A DNA stretch of 64,000 nt from Nereocystis luetkeana (GCA_031213475.1 JARUPZ010000030.1:4775161-4839160), one strand, 5' to 3'; shown: positions 25,701 to 36,715, counted from the first letter of the stretch. The notes: generated by a model from the letters alone, not told the origin. Numbers and translations: made by a program.

Positions 25701-28450
25701 CACAAGGCTGACCCGGGAAACTATAGAGGGATAACGCTATTAAGCACAGTAGGCGAAACATTTTTGTAAGGTTGTGAACGATAGCATGGGAAAATAGTGG
25801 AGAAGGAAGACAAAATAAGCGAAAGGGCAAGCAGGGTTTAGGCCAAACCGTAGCTCGTAGACCATGTTTTCACATTAGGTAAGATAATCCAAGGTAGGAA
25901 AAACGCGGGGCTAACAACGTACTGTTTCTTTCTATATCGGGGGACCATAGTAAATAGGACCTATTACGGGGGTCCATAGTTAACAGGACCAAATATTGTT
26001 AGTAAAAATGGTTAAACATATAGGTTTTTATGTATACCATAGGTCCTGTTAACTATGGTCCCCCGTAATAGACATAAAAGCCTACATATTTACCTATTTT
26101 TACTCACAATATTTTGTCCTATTTACTATGATTCCCCGTAATAGATATACGGGAGGCCTACGACCCAGTATGGAGAAATTAATCGAGGAGAAGGATAAAT
26201 AATATGGCGGAATGTGCGAAAATTGCTGTATTGCTGGACGGGGAAATATTGGGGTCTGTTGATATTTTACAAAAGTTGCACAGGGATGTACATTTTCACG
26301 TAATATTTTCAAAATGCACACTATTACGGGGGACCATAGTAAATAGGACCAAATAGTGTTGGTAAAAATAGCGAAACTATATAGGTTTTTGTATGTATCG
26401 TAGGTCCTATTTAATATGGTCCCCCGTAATAACGACCTCATAGCAGCAGTCGAAGCAGCAAAGCAGGGAGTCACGGTGGGGGAAGATACGGTGCCGGGAT
26501 TCATGTTTGCGGATGACTTCGTGTGGGATATCAGAAACACCCGAAGGACTGCAGCAACAAACAGAGAAAGCGCTGGGATACACTTGAGAAATGGAGGGTG
26601 ACGGCGAACGTCGAAAAGTGCGCAGCAGTTGTTTGTATCAAAGAAAAGGTGAACCCGATAAATTTCAGTTGGAAGTGAGGAGAAGATGAACTACCGATAT
26701 TGGACCAGTAGACGCACCTTGGCGCAGAGATCTCAACAGACTACTCTTGGGATACGCACATAGCAGAAGTGCTAGAAAGGGGTAAAACGCACGTTGGCAA
26801 GATGGATGCGATCCTAACAGATTGGCACCGCGACACCAAGATCAAGGGACGCATCCTGATGAATGTGATAGTACCAGAGCTAAAATACAGGAATATGCAG
26901 GAGAGGTATGCGAAGTGAACGCGAAGTTCGTTTAACATTTGGAAACAATACAGATAGCAGCAGCTAAAAAAAAACAAGATATTCAAGTACAACGAGTAAT
27001 ACTGTACCTGGTATCAAGAACAGAACTGGGAATGTACCCATTCAAGACAGATAGAGACACGAGAAAGTTGGAATGGCACTATAAAGTAAGAAACAGGCCA
27101 AAAAGAAGGTTGCCAGCCATAGTTGATAGGGTTTATGGCAGAAAGTAACAAAATCGCGAGCTGGAATAAGGTGGGATAGCGTAGTCGAGAGAGTATGGAA
27201 TAATATAGGAGGAAACCGATAAGATATTATGTCCGCAGAGAAATTCGGGAGGTACAAGACACGAGTAGAAGAAAGGATAGAAAGAAGGGAAAGGCTAGCG
27301 CCAAGAAACTAGGTGAAATCGGAGAACAACCAAGAGATACACAGGGTATTCAGCGAAGGGATAGGAATGAAAACGTATTTTTTGCACAGCCCAAAGGACT
27401 TCGCGAAAACGCTGGAACCGCGATTTCGTGTCGGTGACCTGGACCTGACTTTTGAACGACGAAAGAGAAATACCAATAGCCGCGAGAAGGAAGAAGAAGA
27501 TGCACAGATGTGCCCTTGTGGCAAAGCAATAGAGTAAAACTCACGTGCTGTAGTAGGAGAATGTGAAAATGTGCAAGGAGAAACGGGATGTGTTAGAAGA
27601 GGAGAGGAGGGAAATAGACGAATGTGACATGGAGGAGTTTGGTACACTGAATAGCAGCGAGGAAACGATCGCTATCCTAGGAGATAGATGGTGGTCACAG
27701 GCGGCGACACAGAAAGAGGATAAGATTAGCAAGAAAAAAAACATGCGATCTATGGAAACAACGTAATGAGCGCCCAAATGTTGGAGGTGTCTTTCTTAGG
27801 AGTAGGAACGGTGCTCCGTCTCGTGAACAACGGTCAAATGACCAAGGCAAGCAACAAATGAGTACGCCCCCCCCCCCCCCCCCGCCCCCCCCCCCCGCCC
27901 CGCGCCTTCTTCGCGCTTGATTGATCGTACCAGGTACGAAAAAGACGGGTTCAGTATGGGCGGGGGAGGAGGCAGCGCGGACTACGCCTACATGCTCATA
28001 TTTGGAGTTACTGTCATGGAGGCGGTTCTTCTGCTTCTCTTCTATGAGCCCTTCTATCTCTTATCCCAAGCGCTCCTCTTCTACATCTGCTACGTTTGGA
28101 GCCGGAAAAACCCCACCATGTCGGTCAGCTTCTGGGGAGTTCCAATCGGCGCGCCGTTTGTCCCGTGGGTGATGGTCGCGTTCAAGGTCTTGACGGGCGA
28201 CAGCATATTCCTTCCCCTCTTGGGCATCGCCGTGGGCCACCTCTTCTACTTCCTGGTGGACGTCCTCCCGGACCTCCACGACATCGACCTGCTGCACACG
28301 CCGAAATTCCTGGTGACCATGCTCGGGTGGGGCACGGAAGGGTCCGGGGTGACCAGGCAGGCTGGGGCACGCGCGATGCCGGCTCGAGACACCCCTCGCA
28401 CGGGGGGGGCGTCGCAGTGGGGGGCCGGGAGGACCCTGGGATCGTCGTAA
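19781..28450 (+). CDS. Derlin family protein (ER-associated degradation)
   Basis: Derlins are rhomboid-like proteins without protease activity that sit in the ER membrane and help export misfolded proteins to the cytosol for degradation. There are two coding exons: 19781-20055 and 27934-28450. They join in phase 2 (AG/G gives Arg) to 263 residues, close to the usual 230-270. The start gives MPIGFVGGG, then helix 1, the loop WNKFHLWRFITAAVYPGQ with the conserved WR, and helix 2. Exon 2 supplies four more hydrophobic segments, including WVMVAFKVLTG and a GxxxG helix (GIAVGH), then a Gly/Arg-rich tail. The 7878-bp intron holds a LINE remnant and other repeats. The acceptor lies inside a TACCAGGTAC palindrome. 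A consensus donor (GTAAGT) overlaps the stop codon at about 28446, so an alternative longer C-terminus cannot be excluded. Confidence 0.94.
20644..20745. repeat. Long GC-rich inverted repeat
   Basis: A ~30-base arm rich in CGGGT/GGGTC near 20647 pairs with a complementary arm rich in CCCGA/ACCCG near 20712-20742, across a ~35-50-base loop. It is in the Derlin intron. Confidence 0.7.
21355..21545 (+). repeat. Repeat R3 copy 2
   Basis: A diverged copy of 19160-19395 containing the GATCTGTATGATCTGTATG block and GATCTAGATGATCCACTG. It is within the Derlin intron, preceded by two overlapping TACCAGGTA words. Confidence 0.7.
22284..22366. mobile_element. Short palindromic element, family B (strongly diverged)
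   Basis: Keeps the order TTAACCC, a TTTTTTGGGGGCTAACCACT-like arm, a central ATTC and a complementary arm TTTGTGCCAAAAACG. It is an old copy in the Derlin intron. Confidence 0.5.
23003..23515 (+). repeat. Dispersed repeat R2, copy 2
   Basis: Starts in a (TTG)n tract and runs through the blocks shared with 11780-12314, ending near GTCCCTGATAATTGCG. It lies in the Derlin intron. The stretch from 23516 to 24240 has no recognised gene. Confidence 0.75.
24755..24852. mobile_element. Short palindromic element, family B, inside the LINE
   Basis: About 98 bp with the GTTTTGGGGACAAACTACTT arm and its complement, ending GGGGTTAA. LINE-derived sequence lies on both sides. Confidence 0.8.
25443..25539. 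mobile_element. Short palindromic element, family B, inside the LINE
   Basis: About 97 bp, TTAACCC to GGGTTAA, with well-matched arms. It interrupts the LINE between its linker and reverse transcriptase segments. Confidence 0.85.
25935..26141. mobile_element. Nested pair of family A elements inside the LINE
   Basis: An outer family A element (25935-25963 plus 26069-26141) is split by a second, better preserved copy at 25964-26068. The inner copy is 105 bp with a near-perfect 27-bp inverted repeat and is flanked by TA on both sides. The pair separates LINE sequence encoding GLTTYCFF from that encoding REAYDPVW, which are contiguous in related LINEs. Confidence 0.9.
26324..26429. mobile_element. 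Short TIR element, family A, inside the LINE
   Basis: 106 bp, TTACGGGGGACCATAGT to its complement, with TA on each side. It interrupts the LINE just upstream of the MFADDFV box. Confidence 0.9.
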
Positions 28451-31021
28451 GTCCTGTCGCGTATCCGTCCGGTGTTTCAGGGGTCGTCCGCACGGGCGAA
28501 TTAGTCGGAGTCGCTGGTTTGCAAGAAGACCGATGGGCTTACGTATTGATACCTGTATTACATACCCATACCTGCTGGTGGCGTTGTCCGCGCGGTGCGG
28601 CTTGCCATGCTACGACACGACCAGCCTCGGGGGCGAATTTCGGGCGAGTTTTTGAGAGAGAGGGCGAGGGAGGGAGGGGGGGAGGGAGGGAGGGCGTATA
28701 GACTGGGTGCTGTTGTCGCTCCTGTATGTATGTGAGGGAAGGAAGAAGATGGAAACATCTGGAAGTTATGCAGTTTGGGGGGGGGGGAGATGGAAACATC
28801 TGAACCGGCATTTCCTCCCCCCGCCGATAGGACGTGAAGTTCGTTGGCCGTGATAGTGTCGGGTGGGCAAGCAAAGCGGGACTTGAGGCCGTCGCCCAGT
28901 TATATGCCTAGACGGTTAATTGTTACTGCCTACTCGTACGTCGTAAGTAAACTGTTGTTTTCATTTTTTTTCATCCGGTGTGGTCGTAGACTGCTGCTTT
29001 CGTTCTCTGATGCGGTCGAAGACTGATGTTTGCTTTTCTTGTCTGATGGGGGGCGGGGACGGTTTCATCAGCGCAGAGGCTTCTTCGGGGGTGTATCATG
29101 ACATCGGATGCACTCGCTCTCTTTCCTGGAGCCGTCGCTGCTGCCGCCGGTGCACGGAAGAGAGCGTGTAGGGGTAGCCAACGGCTATACAACGCGCTCA
29201 AGGAGTTGCTGGGGTATGTTCCACCTATGTTCGGCGTGCGGGCCATATCAGACAGTGTCAAGACTTTTTTGTCGGAACGTTCGGGAACGTTTGTTGCTCC
29301 CCAGACAACACTACGAACTCGTTCGATGTTCACGTTGTACGGCTCTTGTGTTCTTCACCCGTATTTTATGCCGTTTTTTCCCCCCTTTTTTTTCTCTCCT
29401 CCCCGTGGACGATGGATGCAGCGCGAGCTTTTACCAACTAACTGTTGATTCAAACAATCAACTGGTAGTACTCCTACAACTGAGGTAGCTCTAGTACTGG
29501 CGTTTCTAGTACACCGAAGCTCTGCTCCATACTATCAATAGTATAATGTACGCTCCGGTATTGCTACTGTCGTACATTGTAGTCTAGCACATGCTGCGCT
29601 ATGGCGGCCAAGACACACGCGCACAAGTCACAGAGGCGGGAAAGCCCGACTCCTGTAAGGATAGGCGGTGCATCTGTGTACGCAGCGCACGTCGGGCGGA
29701 GTCGCTGCACGCCATAAACATACCAGGTATACAATGTACGTACTGCACCTGGTACGATTGGTCACGCCGCAGATATTTGATCACTCCATGTGCTTATATT
29801 TGATATACACGAGTTACTCTACAGCCCAAGAAACACGAGTGCAGTTGAGCGCACACTGCAAAGGGGGCACAACAAAAACGCGCGCATGTCGTGGCACACG
29901 GCGGTGGAAGAAATTTTCAACAGAAAATTCAAGGAGAGTTTTCCCCCAAGAGCACAACTTCGTCCGCGTCTCTCACGCTCTATTTTTTATTTTCTTGCCA
30001 GTTTTTTTGTCATCCGTCTCTCCCCCCCATCTTTTCTCCCCAAAATACGCTCGAAAAGGCTAAAAAAAAAAAAATGGGTGTAATGAATGACGTAGAATAC
30101 GCCGGGTGCCTGGCAACGCATGTCTCCCACTAAAAACACTGCGAATCAACCCCCTCCCCCCCCCAGCATGAAAAAATGGCCCGTAAAACTGTCGAGATGA
30201 ATTTGACACACAGAGAACTCTCTTAAAAAAAAAGGCCACACCGAAGCGTGCGGAAATCAAATCCATCGCCGGAATCGGCGATACGAGACAAAGACACTCC
30301 CTTTTTGCCTGGTGTACACGCAGAACTACCGTCAAGTCTGTCTCCCCTACGACTACGCTACAAGGAACCTTCTCCGTCCAGTCGACCGAATACCCCTTTC
30401 ACTCGCCCGCGCTTTTGGCGCCAAAAACTCCGAAAACGTGCAAAAGGTGCAATTCAAGTGTTGCCCACCCATGAAAAAAAAAAAACGCGGGGATTTTTTA
30501 CTCGCAAGTCTCCGGCCTGTCGATCGATCAAGGTACGTTGGAAAAATACAAGTTCTACTGTACTGCACCGTGCCGAGCTGAGCCCCTACCCTACCCAGCG
30601 CGGGTTCGACGCCGCCGCTTCAACAAAGCCGCCCAGTTCTGCAAGATCTACCCAGACCACACTAGGGAGGCTGGCCTGGAGAACCGACGGCTTAAGGCGC
30701 GATTACTGCGGCATCTTCTCCATTTACACGAGAAGCGTGGACAGAGAGTCCAAACCCTTTCCTACCCCTTTTTTAAACCCCACTCGGAAAAATGCCCCCC
30801 CGCGTATTTCAACTCCGACGAGAGCTTCCTTCTTGGCGTTCGCGTTGACCATAAAAAAAAACATATGTAGGCTCAACGCAAACAGCTCGCTTCAAGAGGT
30901 CTCGCCGGACAAAAGATCGGCGGTCTACAGCCTATACCCCCGCGCTCCCTCCGAAAAAAAACGAAAAAACAAATAAAAAAGAAACACGACGACAAAAAAA
31001 AAACGTTTTTTAAGAACATCG
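28451..31021. other. Derlin to arsM intergenic region, no gene recognised
   Basis: This lies between two convergent genes. Frames such as 30248-30976 (242 codons, Pro/Arg/Lys-rich) are low-complexity with no domain. C- and A-rich tracts are frequent. Confidence 0.45.
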
Positions 31022-31024
31022 CCC

Positions 31025-31094
<70 letters not shown>
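31022..31094 (+). repeat. (CT)n microsatellite
   Basis: Almost pure CT over about 70 bases, just past the 3' end of the arsenite methyltransferase gene. Confidence 0.95.
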
Positions 31095-31097
<3 letters not shown>

Positions 31098-31144
31098 ACA
31101 CGGACCCAGTCAGTCAGACGCCAAATGAGCAACGGGGGGTGCAT

Positions 31145-33258
31145 TTAGCAGCAACCACCTTTGCTGGGTGCCGGCTTCGCCTTGGGTGCTGCGCTGCTCC
31201 CGCCTCCAACAGCAGGCGCGCTGTAATCGCCCGCGCTCGCGAAAGGGATCGGCTTCCCGCAATCGGGGTAGATGCCGTAGTGTATCTTCCCGTCCCCGAC
31301 CTTATCGAAATGGCGCGAGAATCGCGTACCCATGAGCATGTGCAACGTGTTTCGGCACACGGGGAAAACTCGGCCGGTGTCCATGGTGTGGTGGTTGTCC
31401 AGGGTGAACGAGTGGGGGGAGGATCCCACCGTCCCCTTGTAGATCACGGCCTCCCCGTAATCTTCGCAGTCCTTCTCGAGCTCCGGAAGCTTGAAGAGGC
31501 GGTAGGTCGCCGAGAAGAACCCGATGTGTCCAACCTGTACAGCAAATCGAAAGACGGTTCAGCGTGAGACGGCGGAGCGTCATGTGACGTAACCAAAGAG
31601 GGGGGGGGGAGACGACGACGACGACGAACGAACAAATTGACACCCGGCAGTTCACCCAAACGCTTCGGACACTGCAGCTTGAATCGTTCGGATTCCTTGG
31701 AGGCTGCAGCATAATCAACCCTGAATGAACAATAATGACCTCGTTTCGGAAACTAAAGCCACCTGAAATACAAAGCATGTATCCGACCATTTCTACCAGC
31801 ATCTTCGTAGAGGGTATCCGGGTGGTTTCAACACAAAAAAAGTGTCCATGTGCCAGCGGGAGACAATCACCCCCGCCTCCCTCAAAATCCCTCATGCCAG
31901 CCATCATCTACATATATTTATATTTCGTCATGATCCAGCCGGGGGCGACAATCATACTCTCACCCCCACACCCCTCACACTATCAAAAGCGCTCCGAAAA
32001 CTCTCCCCCCCACACCCCTTACACTACCAAAAGCGCTCCAAATATCGGTCTATTCGGGCGAGCCAAGGCCTCATTTCCTTGCAATAATATACTAGTTTTA
32101 GCGTAGGGGAGCGGTCAGTCAAACGGGGTCAAACCGCGGTCTCATGGCAGATTTGCTCAAGACAGCGTTCATCGAACAAACACATCGCTACGATACACAA
32201 CAAACAAGAACCAGGACACAAAGAGAGCCACGAAAGCAAGGAGAAAAAAAAAACGAACGAACGCGCGCGCGAAGAAAAGAAGAAGTATCTCCTCCCCTCT
32301 CCCTCCCCGCTCCTCACGACTCCCTTCGCTTGCCCTCCTCTCCCGTCCCATGCATGACAATAAGTACACCCCCCCCCCAACTGTTGGAGATGTCTCTAAT
32401 CGGAGTAGGAACGGTGCTGCAAGTAGAAACGGTGCTCCATCTCGAAAGGGATGCGTGGTAAATGGTCAAATGACCAAGGCAAGCAAAAAACGAGTACCCC
32501 CCCCCCCCCGCCCCCCCCTTCCCCCCCGCCCCCTCCACTCTCACCGTCGCTTCTATCGCCTTGTTGGAAACCGTGATTTTGGAATCGCTCACGAGTCGCG
32601 GGTCGTTAAACCCGTGCCTGCGCGCGATCGTGAGGAAATCGTTCCAGTAGAGCGCCCCCGACAGACACTCCCCAAAAAGGACCGGGTCGTCTACCAGGTC
32701 CTGCGGTACCCGCCGGTCCGAGTAGACGTCGGAAAAGTAAAGTTCGCCCCCGGGCTTCAGGACGCGGTAGGCCTCGCGCAAAACCGCGTCCTTGTCCGGG
32801 GACAGGTTGATTACGCAGTTGGAAACAATCACGTCGAAAAAGTTGTCGGGGAGGCCGAGGTCCGCGAGCTTCTCGATGTACCCCTTCTTGAACTCCACGT
32901 TGGGCTTACCGTAGCCGAACGACTTCGTGTGGTAGTCCACGTGACGGTTCGCCACCTCCAGCTGCTCGTCCGTCATGTCCACCCCGACCACGTGCCCCTT
33001 CGGCCCCACAAGCTTCGAAATTATGAAGCAATCTCGCCCGGCCCCACACCCGAGATCCAGCACGTTGCACCCCTCCAGCTCCTCGGGCATCACGATGCCA
33101 CATCCGTAGTACTTCATGATGACCTCGTCGTGCAGCAGCGGCATCACGGACTTAACGCTCGCCGGCATGTTCGCGTCCGTCGTGCACGCGTTGGTCTTGA
33201 GGTCATCGCTCTTCGTGAGGATTTTCCCGTAATACTCCTGGACGCTGTCGCGCGTGGC
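31145..33258 (-). CDS. arsM: Arsenite S-adenosylmethionine methyltransferase (ArsM/AS3MT)
   Basis: This enzyme transfers methyl groups from S-adenosylmethionine to arsenite, usually in the cytosol, as arsenic detoxification. Exon 33258-32545 (238 codons) joins in phase 0, across a 1010-bp intron, to exon 31534-31145 (129 codons and stop). The SAM site reads VLDLGCGAGRDC (exon residues 66-77), followed by VVGVDMT. The four cysteines of eukaryotic ArsM are present: TNAC (25), YYGC (53), SNCVINL (148) and GECLSGALYW (198). Exon 2 gives FFSATYRLFKLPE and ends in a short Ala/Pro/Lys linker and GGCC, a Cys-rich tail common in this family. The first exon is not identified. A C-rich tract and AG precede ATRDSVQEYYG, so the few missing N-terminal residues probably come from upstream, though an open frame does continue to about 33378. 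Confidence 0.95.
32379..32530 (+). mobile_element. 5'-truncated LINE 3' end in the arsM intron
   Basis: Encodes the LINE C-terminus (GAPSRKGCVVNGQMTKAS), and the usual stop is changed. A C tract starts at about 32497. It is inserted antisense to the host gene, close to its donor site. A second C tract at 32369-32378 directly precedes it. Confidence 0.8.
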
Positions 33259-34019
33259 CTGCGAGGGGGGAGGCGGTGAGGAGATGGGGAAGGGGGGGGG
33301 GTCGGTCACGGATCCGCTACTGAGGAAAGGAGAACGACGCAAATATGCGAATATAATGTCTTGAAAAACCATCATCACGCACGGCCAAAATGAGGTGTTG
33401 AAAGTTCATGCAAGTGCCGGCATGGAAGCTTTTAGACCCTTAAATGAAACTACGAAAGAAAAAACAGAAACATCTATAGATACTGGAAGGGGAAAACCTG
33501 TGCTGTAATGGGTGGCCTTGCCCTGTTCACCTTCTTCATCTAAGAATACTGCACTACTACCCACGATACTACTAGGTACCAGGCCTAAAAACACCGAAAC
33601 GGGAGTATGACAGACACGATACTTGCATGAAAAACGTATTTTCGGTGACCCTATCAGTCGAGCCGAACACTCTGATCCAGGGTAGGTGAGCAAGCATCTC
33701 CCCACTCCCCCCCCCCCCCCCCCCCCTCGACCTGTTATTCCCCTGCTAACAAGGCAACGATTCACACGAGCGCAGCCTTACCCCGCGAACAAAGAGCAAA
33801 AACGGATGACTACAGCCGGGAAGATCAACGCCACTTTACGTAGTAGTGCTGTCGGCGTTTGCTTCTCGGCATTCATACTACTATCCAAGTACACCCTCGT
33901 GCGTAATAGAATACGTTCCTTCAGGACTGCCTGGGCCCACGTTAAGCGGTGAAAGTACTTGTAAATAGAGTTGTTTTTTATCCGGCTAGTACGAGGGTCG
34001 GGAGTCGGCACTTTCGCGT
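33259..34019. other. Upstream of arsM, no gene recognised
   Basis: The arsM promoter and first exon are expected here or further right. A C tract of about 20 lies at 33707-33726. I see no confident start exon. Confidence 0.4.
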
Positions 34020-34215
34020 GTATTCCGTACTCCTTGTGGAAACGAGGTGGATACGATACCGATAAACAAACTTCGTAATCGATACGATCTCGGCATTTCC
34101 TAGATTGAAGCTTTCCACAAATATCTGCATGAAAAGCACAGGGGGGGGGATGCCAGGGGATGGAGGGCAAGCCACGTTCAGACACGATGCATCGAAACTT
34201 CGATATTTCGATCTA
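34020..34215 (+). repeat. Partial third copy of the 475-bp repeat
   Basis: Shares GATACGATACCGAT, TGCCAGGGGATGGAG and ATCGAAACTTC in the same order as 15740-16697. Confidence 0.7.
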
Positions 34216-34372
34216 TGCATCGTAATTTCCTGTACGATGGTCAACAGAGTACTGATAACGTAGTAAAACACGTGAACGCCCTCCGGCCTTCGGCCCGCAC
34301 ATATTTCCACGCAAATACAAAAAAAACTCACGCATGGACGCAGCCAGTGCAGTCACGAAGTGACGATCGAAC

Positions 34373-34470
34373 TTGACCCATTTAGAACTGCAGTGCCGTT
34401 TTGGGGACAAACTACTTGAAATTTAAGTGGTTTGTCCCCACATATGGGACTGTGGTTCTAAAAGGGTTAA
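34373..34470. mobile_element. Short palindromic element, family B
   Basis: About 98 bp, TTGACCC to GGGTTAA, with arms around TTTTGGGGACAAACTACTT. Confidence 0.85.
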
Positions 34471-34605
34471 CGGCGTTGCGGTCACCATGTCAGTCACCAT
34501 ACATAGAGCAACCAAACGCCGGCGTCACAATAATAATTCTACACCCCGCAGATTGAAAACAGCAATTCTTCTGGTTTTTCCTCCGTCGGGCAAAAACTGA
34601 AGTAT

Positions 34606-34710
34606 TACCACCAGGTATGGTTTATATATATACCTGGTATATAATATATACCAGGTACCAGGTAAATATATATCTATATATATATACCAGCAGGTACGTA
34701 CCATACATAA
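34606..34710. repeat. Cluster of TACCAGGTA/TACCTGGTA words in AT-rich DNA
   Basis: Four or more copies of the palindromic word lie within 100 bases, separated by (TA)n-like sequence. Confidence 0.7.
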
Positions 34711-34972
34711 AAATAGAATGCATACCTGGCGCCACGATTAATAACAGTAGTACAACGAAAGAGGTCTACTAATACTATCGATACTATCGATAGTAAACGA
34801 AGTACTATAAGCACAAAATAGAAGCATAATACCAGGCCAGTATGATGTTAAAATGTAACATCAAGAAACAAAGCGAGTTCACCCATGCTGCAGCAGTATT
34901 AACAGTTCATTGATCCTAAACGAGTGCAGTCTCAAAGCCATGCGCCACTTCCAGCCCCCCCCGCCACATACA

Positions 34973-35209
34973 TCCTACCAGGAAGGAGATAGATGGTGCC
35001 CACAGGCGGCGAAACAGGAAAGGGATAAGATTAGCAAAAAAAAAACACATGCACCTGTAATACATGGAAAAACAACGTAATGAGCGCCCAAATGCTGGAG
35101 GTGTCTCCATTAAAAGTAGAAACCGAGCTCCGTCTCGAAAGGGATGCGCGGTCAATGGTCAAATGACTCTTACGCAATCAACAAAACAGTACGCCCTCCC
35201 CCCCCCCCT
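34973..35209 (+). mobile_element. 5'-truncated LINE 3' end
   Basis: Matches the last ~230 bp of the LINE at 27670-27900. It covers the GDRWW region, then NERPNAGGVSIKSRNRAPSR and NGQMT, and ends in GTACGCC and a C tract at about 35194-35209. Confidence 0.82.
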
Positions 35210-35493
35210 GGCGCGAAGTGGAACTGCTCGGCGGCCTCTGGGTGCCACTCTACGAGAAGTGAGGTGCTATAAAAGAAGAGAGTCGATTTCACACAGGGTT
35301 ACGTTACAGCACGTGCTATCGTTTTTTTCCAGCACTGGTTTTCTCGTCTCTCAATAACGGCAAAGGTGCTAAAAAGTCCAACATCCTATTTTCGGAAGGC
35401 TCTCTCTCTCTCTCTCTCTCTCTCTCGACTAGACAAGACCTTTCACGAAAACACCGTGTTCGTGTTCGATATTCGCAACCGAACCGGTCTTGG

Positions 35494-35587
35494 CCCCCTT
35501 TACTATTAGTGCTGCAGTCCCGTTTGGGGGACAAACTACTTGGAACTCGAGTGGATTGTCCCCAAGACGGGACTGCAGTCCTAAAAG
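35494..35587. mobile_element. Short palindromic element, family B
   Basis: Arms GCAGTCCCGTTTGGGGGACA and complement around ACTCGAGT. The left terminus is altered. Confidence 0.75.
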
Positions 35588-36117
35588 ACGAGCGCTGAAA
35601 AACGCTCGCGCCCGTGTGCGGACTCAGCGCTGTTAGTCTTTACAGGTGAAGCGACGCACTTCAACTATTCAGTTCGAATGCTGTACGCCTCGCTACGTGC
35701 ACCACCGGCAGACGAGGCCGTCGTGGCTACCGAGCGAGAGCAAGGGCACCAGCGCGTCTCCTCGCGTGAAAAAAGCGTGGAAACCCGGGAAAAAACTGCG
35801 CAATAATCGCAGCGGTCCCCACTCGTGACGCTTGTGCGCGTCAAGTTCAGACGTTCCGTCCCGCAAGGGTTTCCATCTTTCGTCTTTACCACGAATTGCC
35901 GTCCAACTCGAAGCCCGCTCGCAACAGCCAGTACGCACCGCAGCATAATTAGAGCGTTACAGTTGCTATTGTGCTATCAGTGGCAACATTCTGCAAACGC
36001 GGCAAGCGGCCGTATATATTATCTTGCTTTCTATTGATAGGCTATTTTTTGCGATCACCTACCAGGTCTCAGGGGAATGAGCGATTACAGACAGTGCTAC
36101 ATACATGATGTGGGAAC

Positions 36118-36170
36118 ATCATCATCATCATCCTCATCATCATCATCATCGTCATCATCATCATCATCAA
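36118..36170 (+). repeat. (CAT)n microsatellite
   Basis: About 17 CAT triplets with three interruptions. The surrounding 35590-36710 contains no recognised gene. Confidence 0.9.
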
Positions 36171-36715
36171 AATCCAGTCGACCTTGATCGCCTTCGACGA
36201 CGACGGAAAAAGCTACTCGCAATGGCCGACAGAGCTACGAGTATGAACGTACTATATTAGACTAGAGACAAAAAACGGAGTACCAACGAAAATCGAAACA
36301 TAAAACGTACCCGCTCGGACGATTCTGGAAGCTGGTTTTCTCGACAAAGGGGAAAGCGGAAACGCCTACCAGTACATATACACCTGGTACATGTCTATTG
36401 GGATATTTTCGGCGAGATAGTTTCAAAGCCACCGTTCTCGTTTTTGTGTGCCCCCCCTTATGGCATGGTTTGGAGAAACTCGGCTTTGAAATTCGTCCCA
36501 GGGTGGGTGTTTTTCTTACGACACGGGTGCTACCTTCCGTGTTCCACCAAGTACGGTGTTTAATCGCGAACGCTTACTCTACGTACTCGTATGATATGAT
36601 ATCTACTTTTTGTGTGGTATAATTTTGGTCCCAAGAAATCCTTGTATCTGTGTCCTACACAGCAATAGTGGTGGAGCCAGCTTAGTAGTACCGGTTGCCG
36701 GCTTAAAACCTTCTA

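Larger units (their letters stand above)
24240..27900 (+). mobile_element. Decayed LINE (non-LTR retrotransposon)
   Basis: Pieces of one LINE coding region run in order, with many stops and frame changes. About 24390-24530 resembles the end of an endonuclease domain (ETEVHICAADVGTTDQ). About 25080-25380 is the linker. About 25620-25770 holds WIWKNEYAFRRW and GNYRGITLLSTVGETF of the reverse transcriptase, about 25850-25930 DHVFTLGKIIQGR, and about 26430-26600 the catalytic box MFADDFV. The C-terminal part follows to about 27862, with CPCGKAIE and ILGDRWWSQAA. The stop TGA near 27858-27860 is followed only by GTACG and a C tract (27867-27900). At least four small inverted-repeat elements have inserted into it. 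It lies in the same direction as the host Derlin gene and cannot encode a protein now. Confidence 0.88.

Noticed and set aside
30248-30976. 242-codon plus-strand frame
   Set aside because: Pro/Lys/Arg-rich low complexity, competing frames of similar quality, and located between two convergent 3' ends.
36118-36170. (CAT)n as a coding poly-Asp/Ser/His tract
   Set aside because: No extended open frame or splice signals around it.
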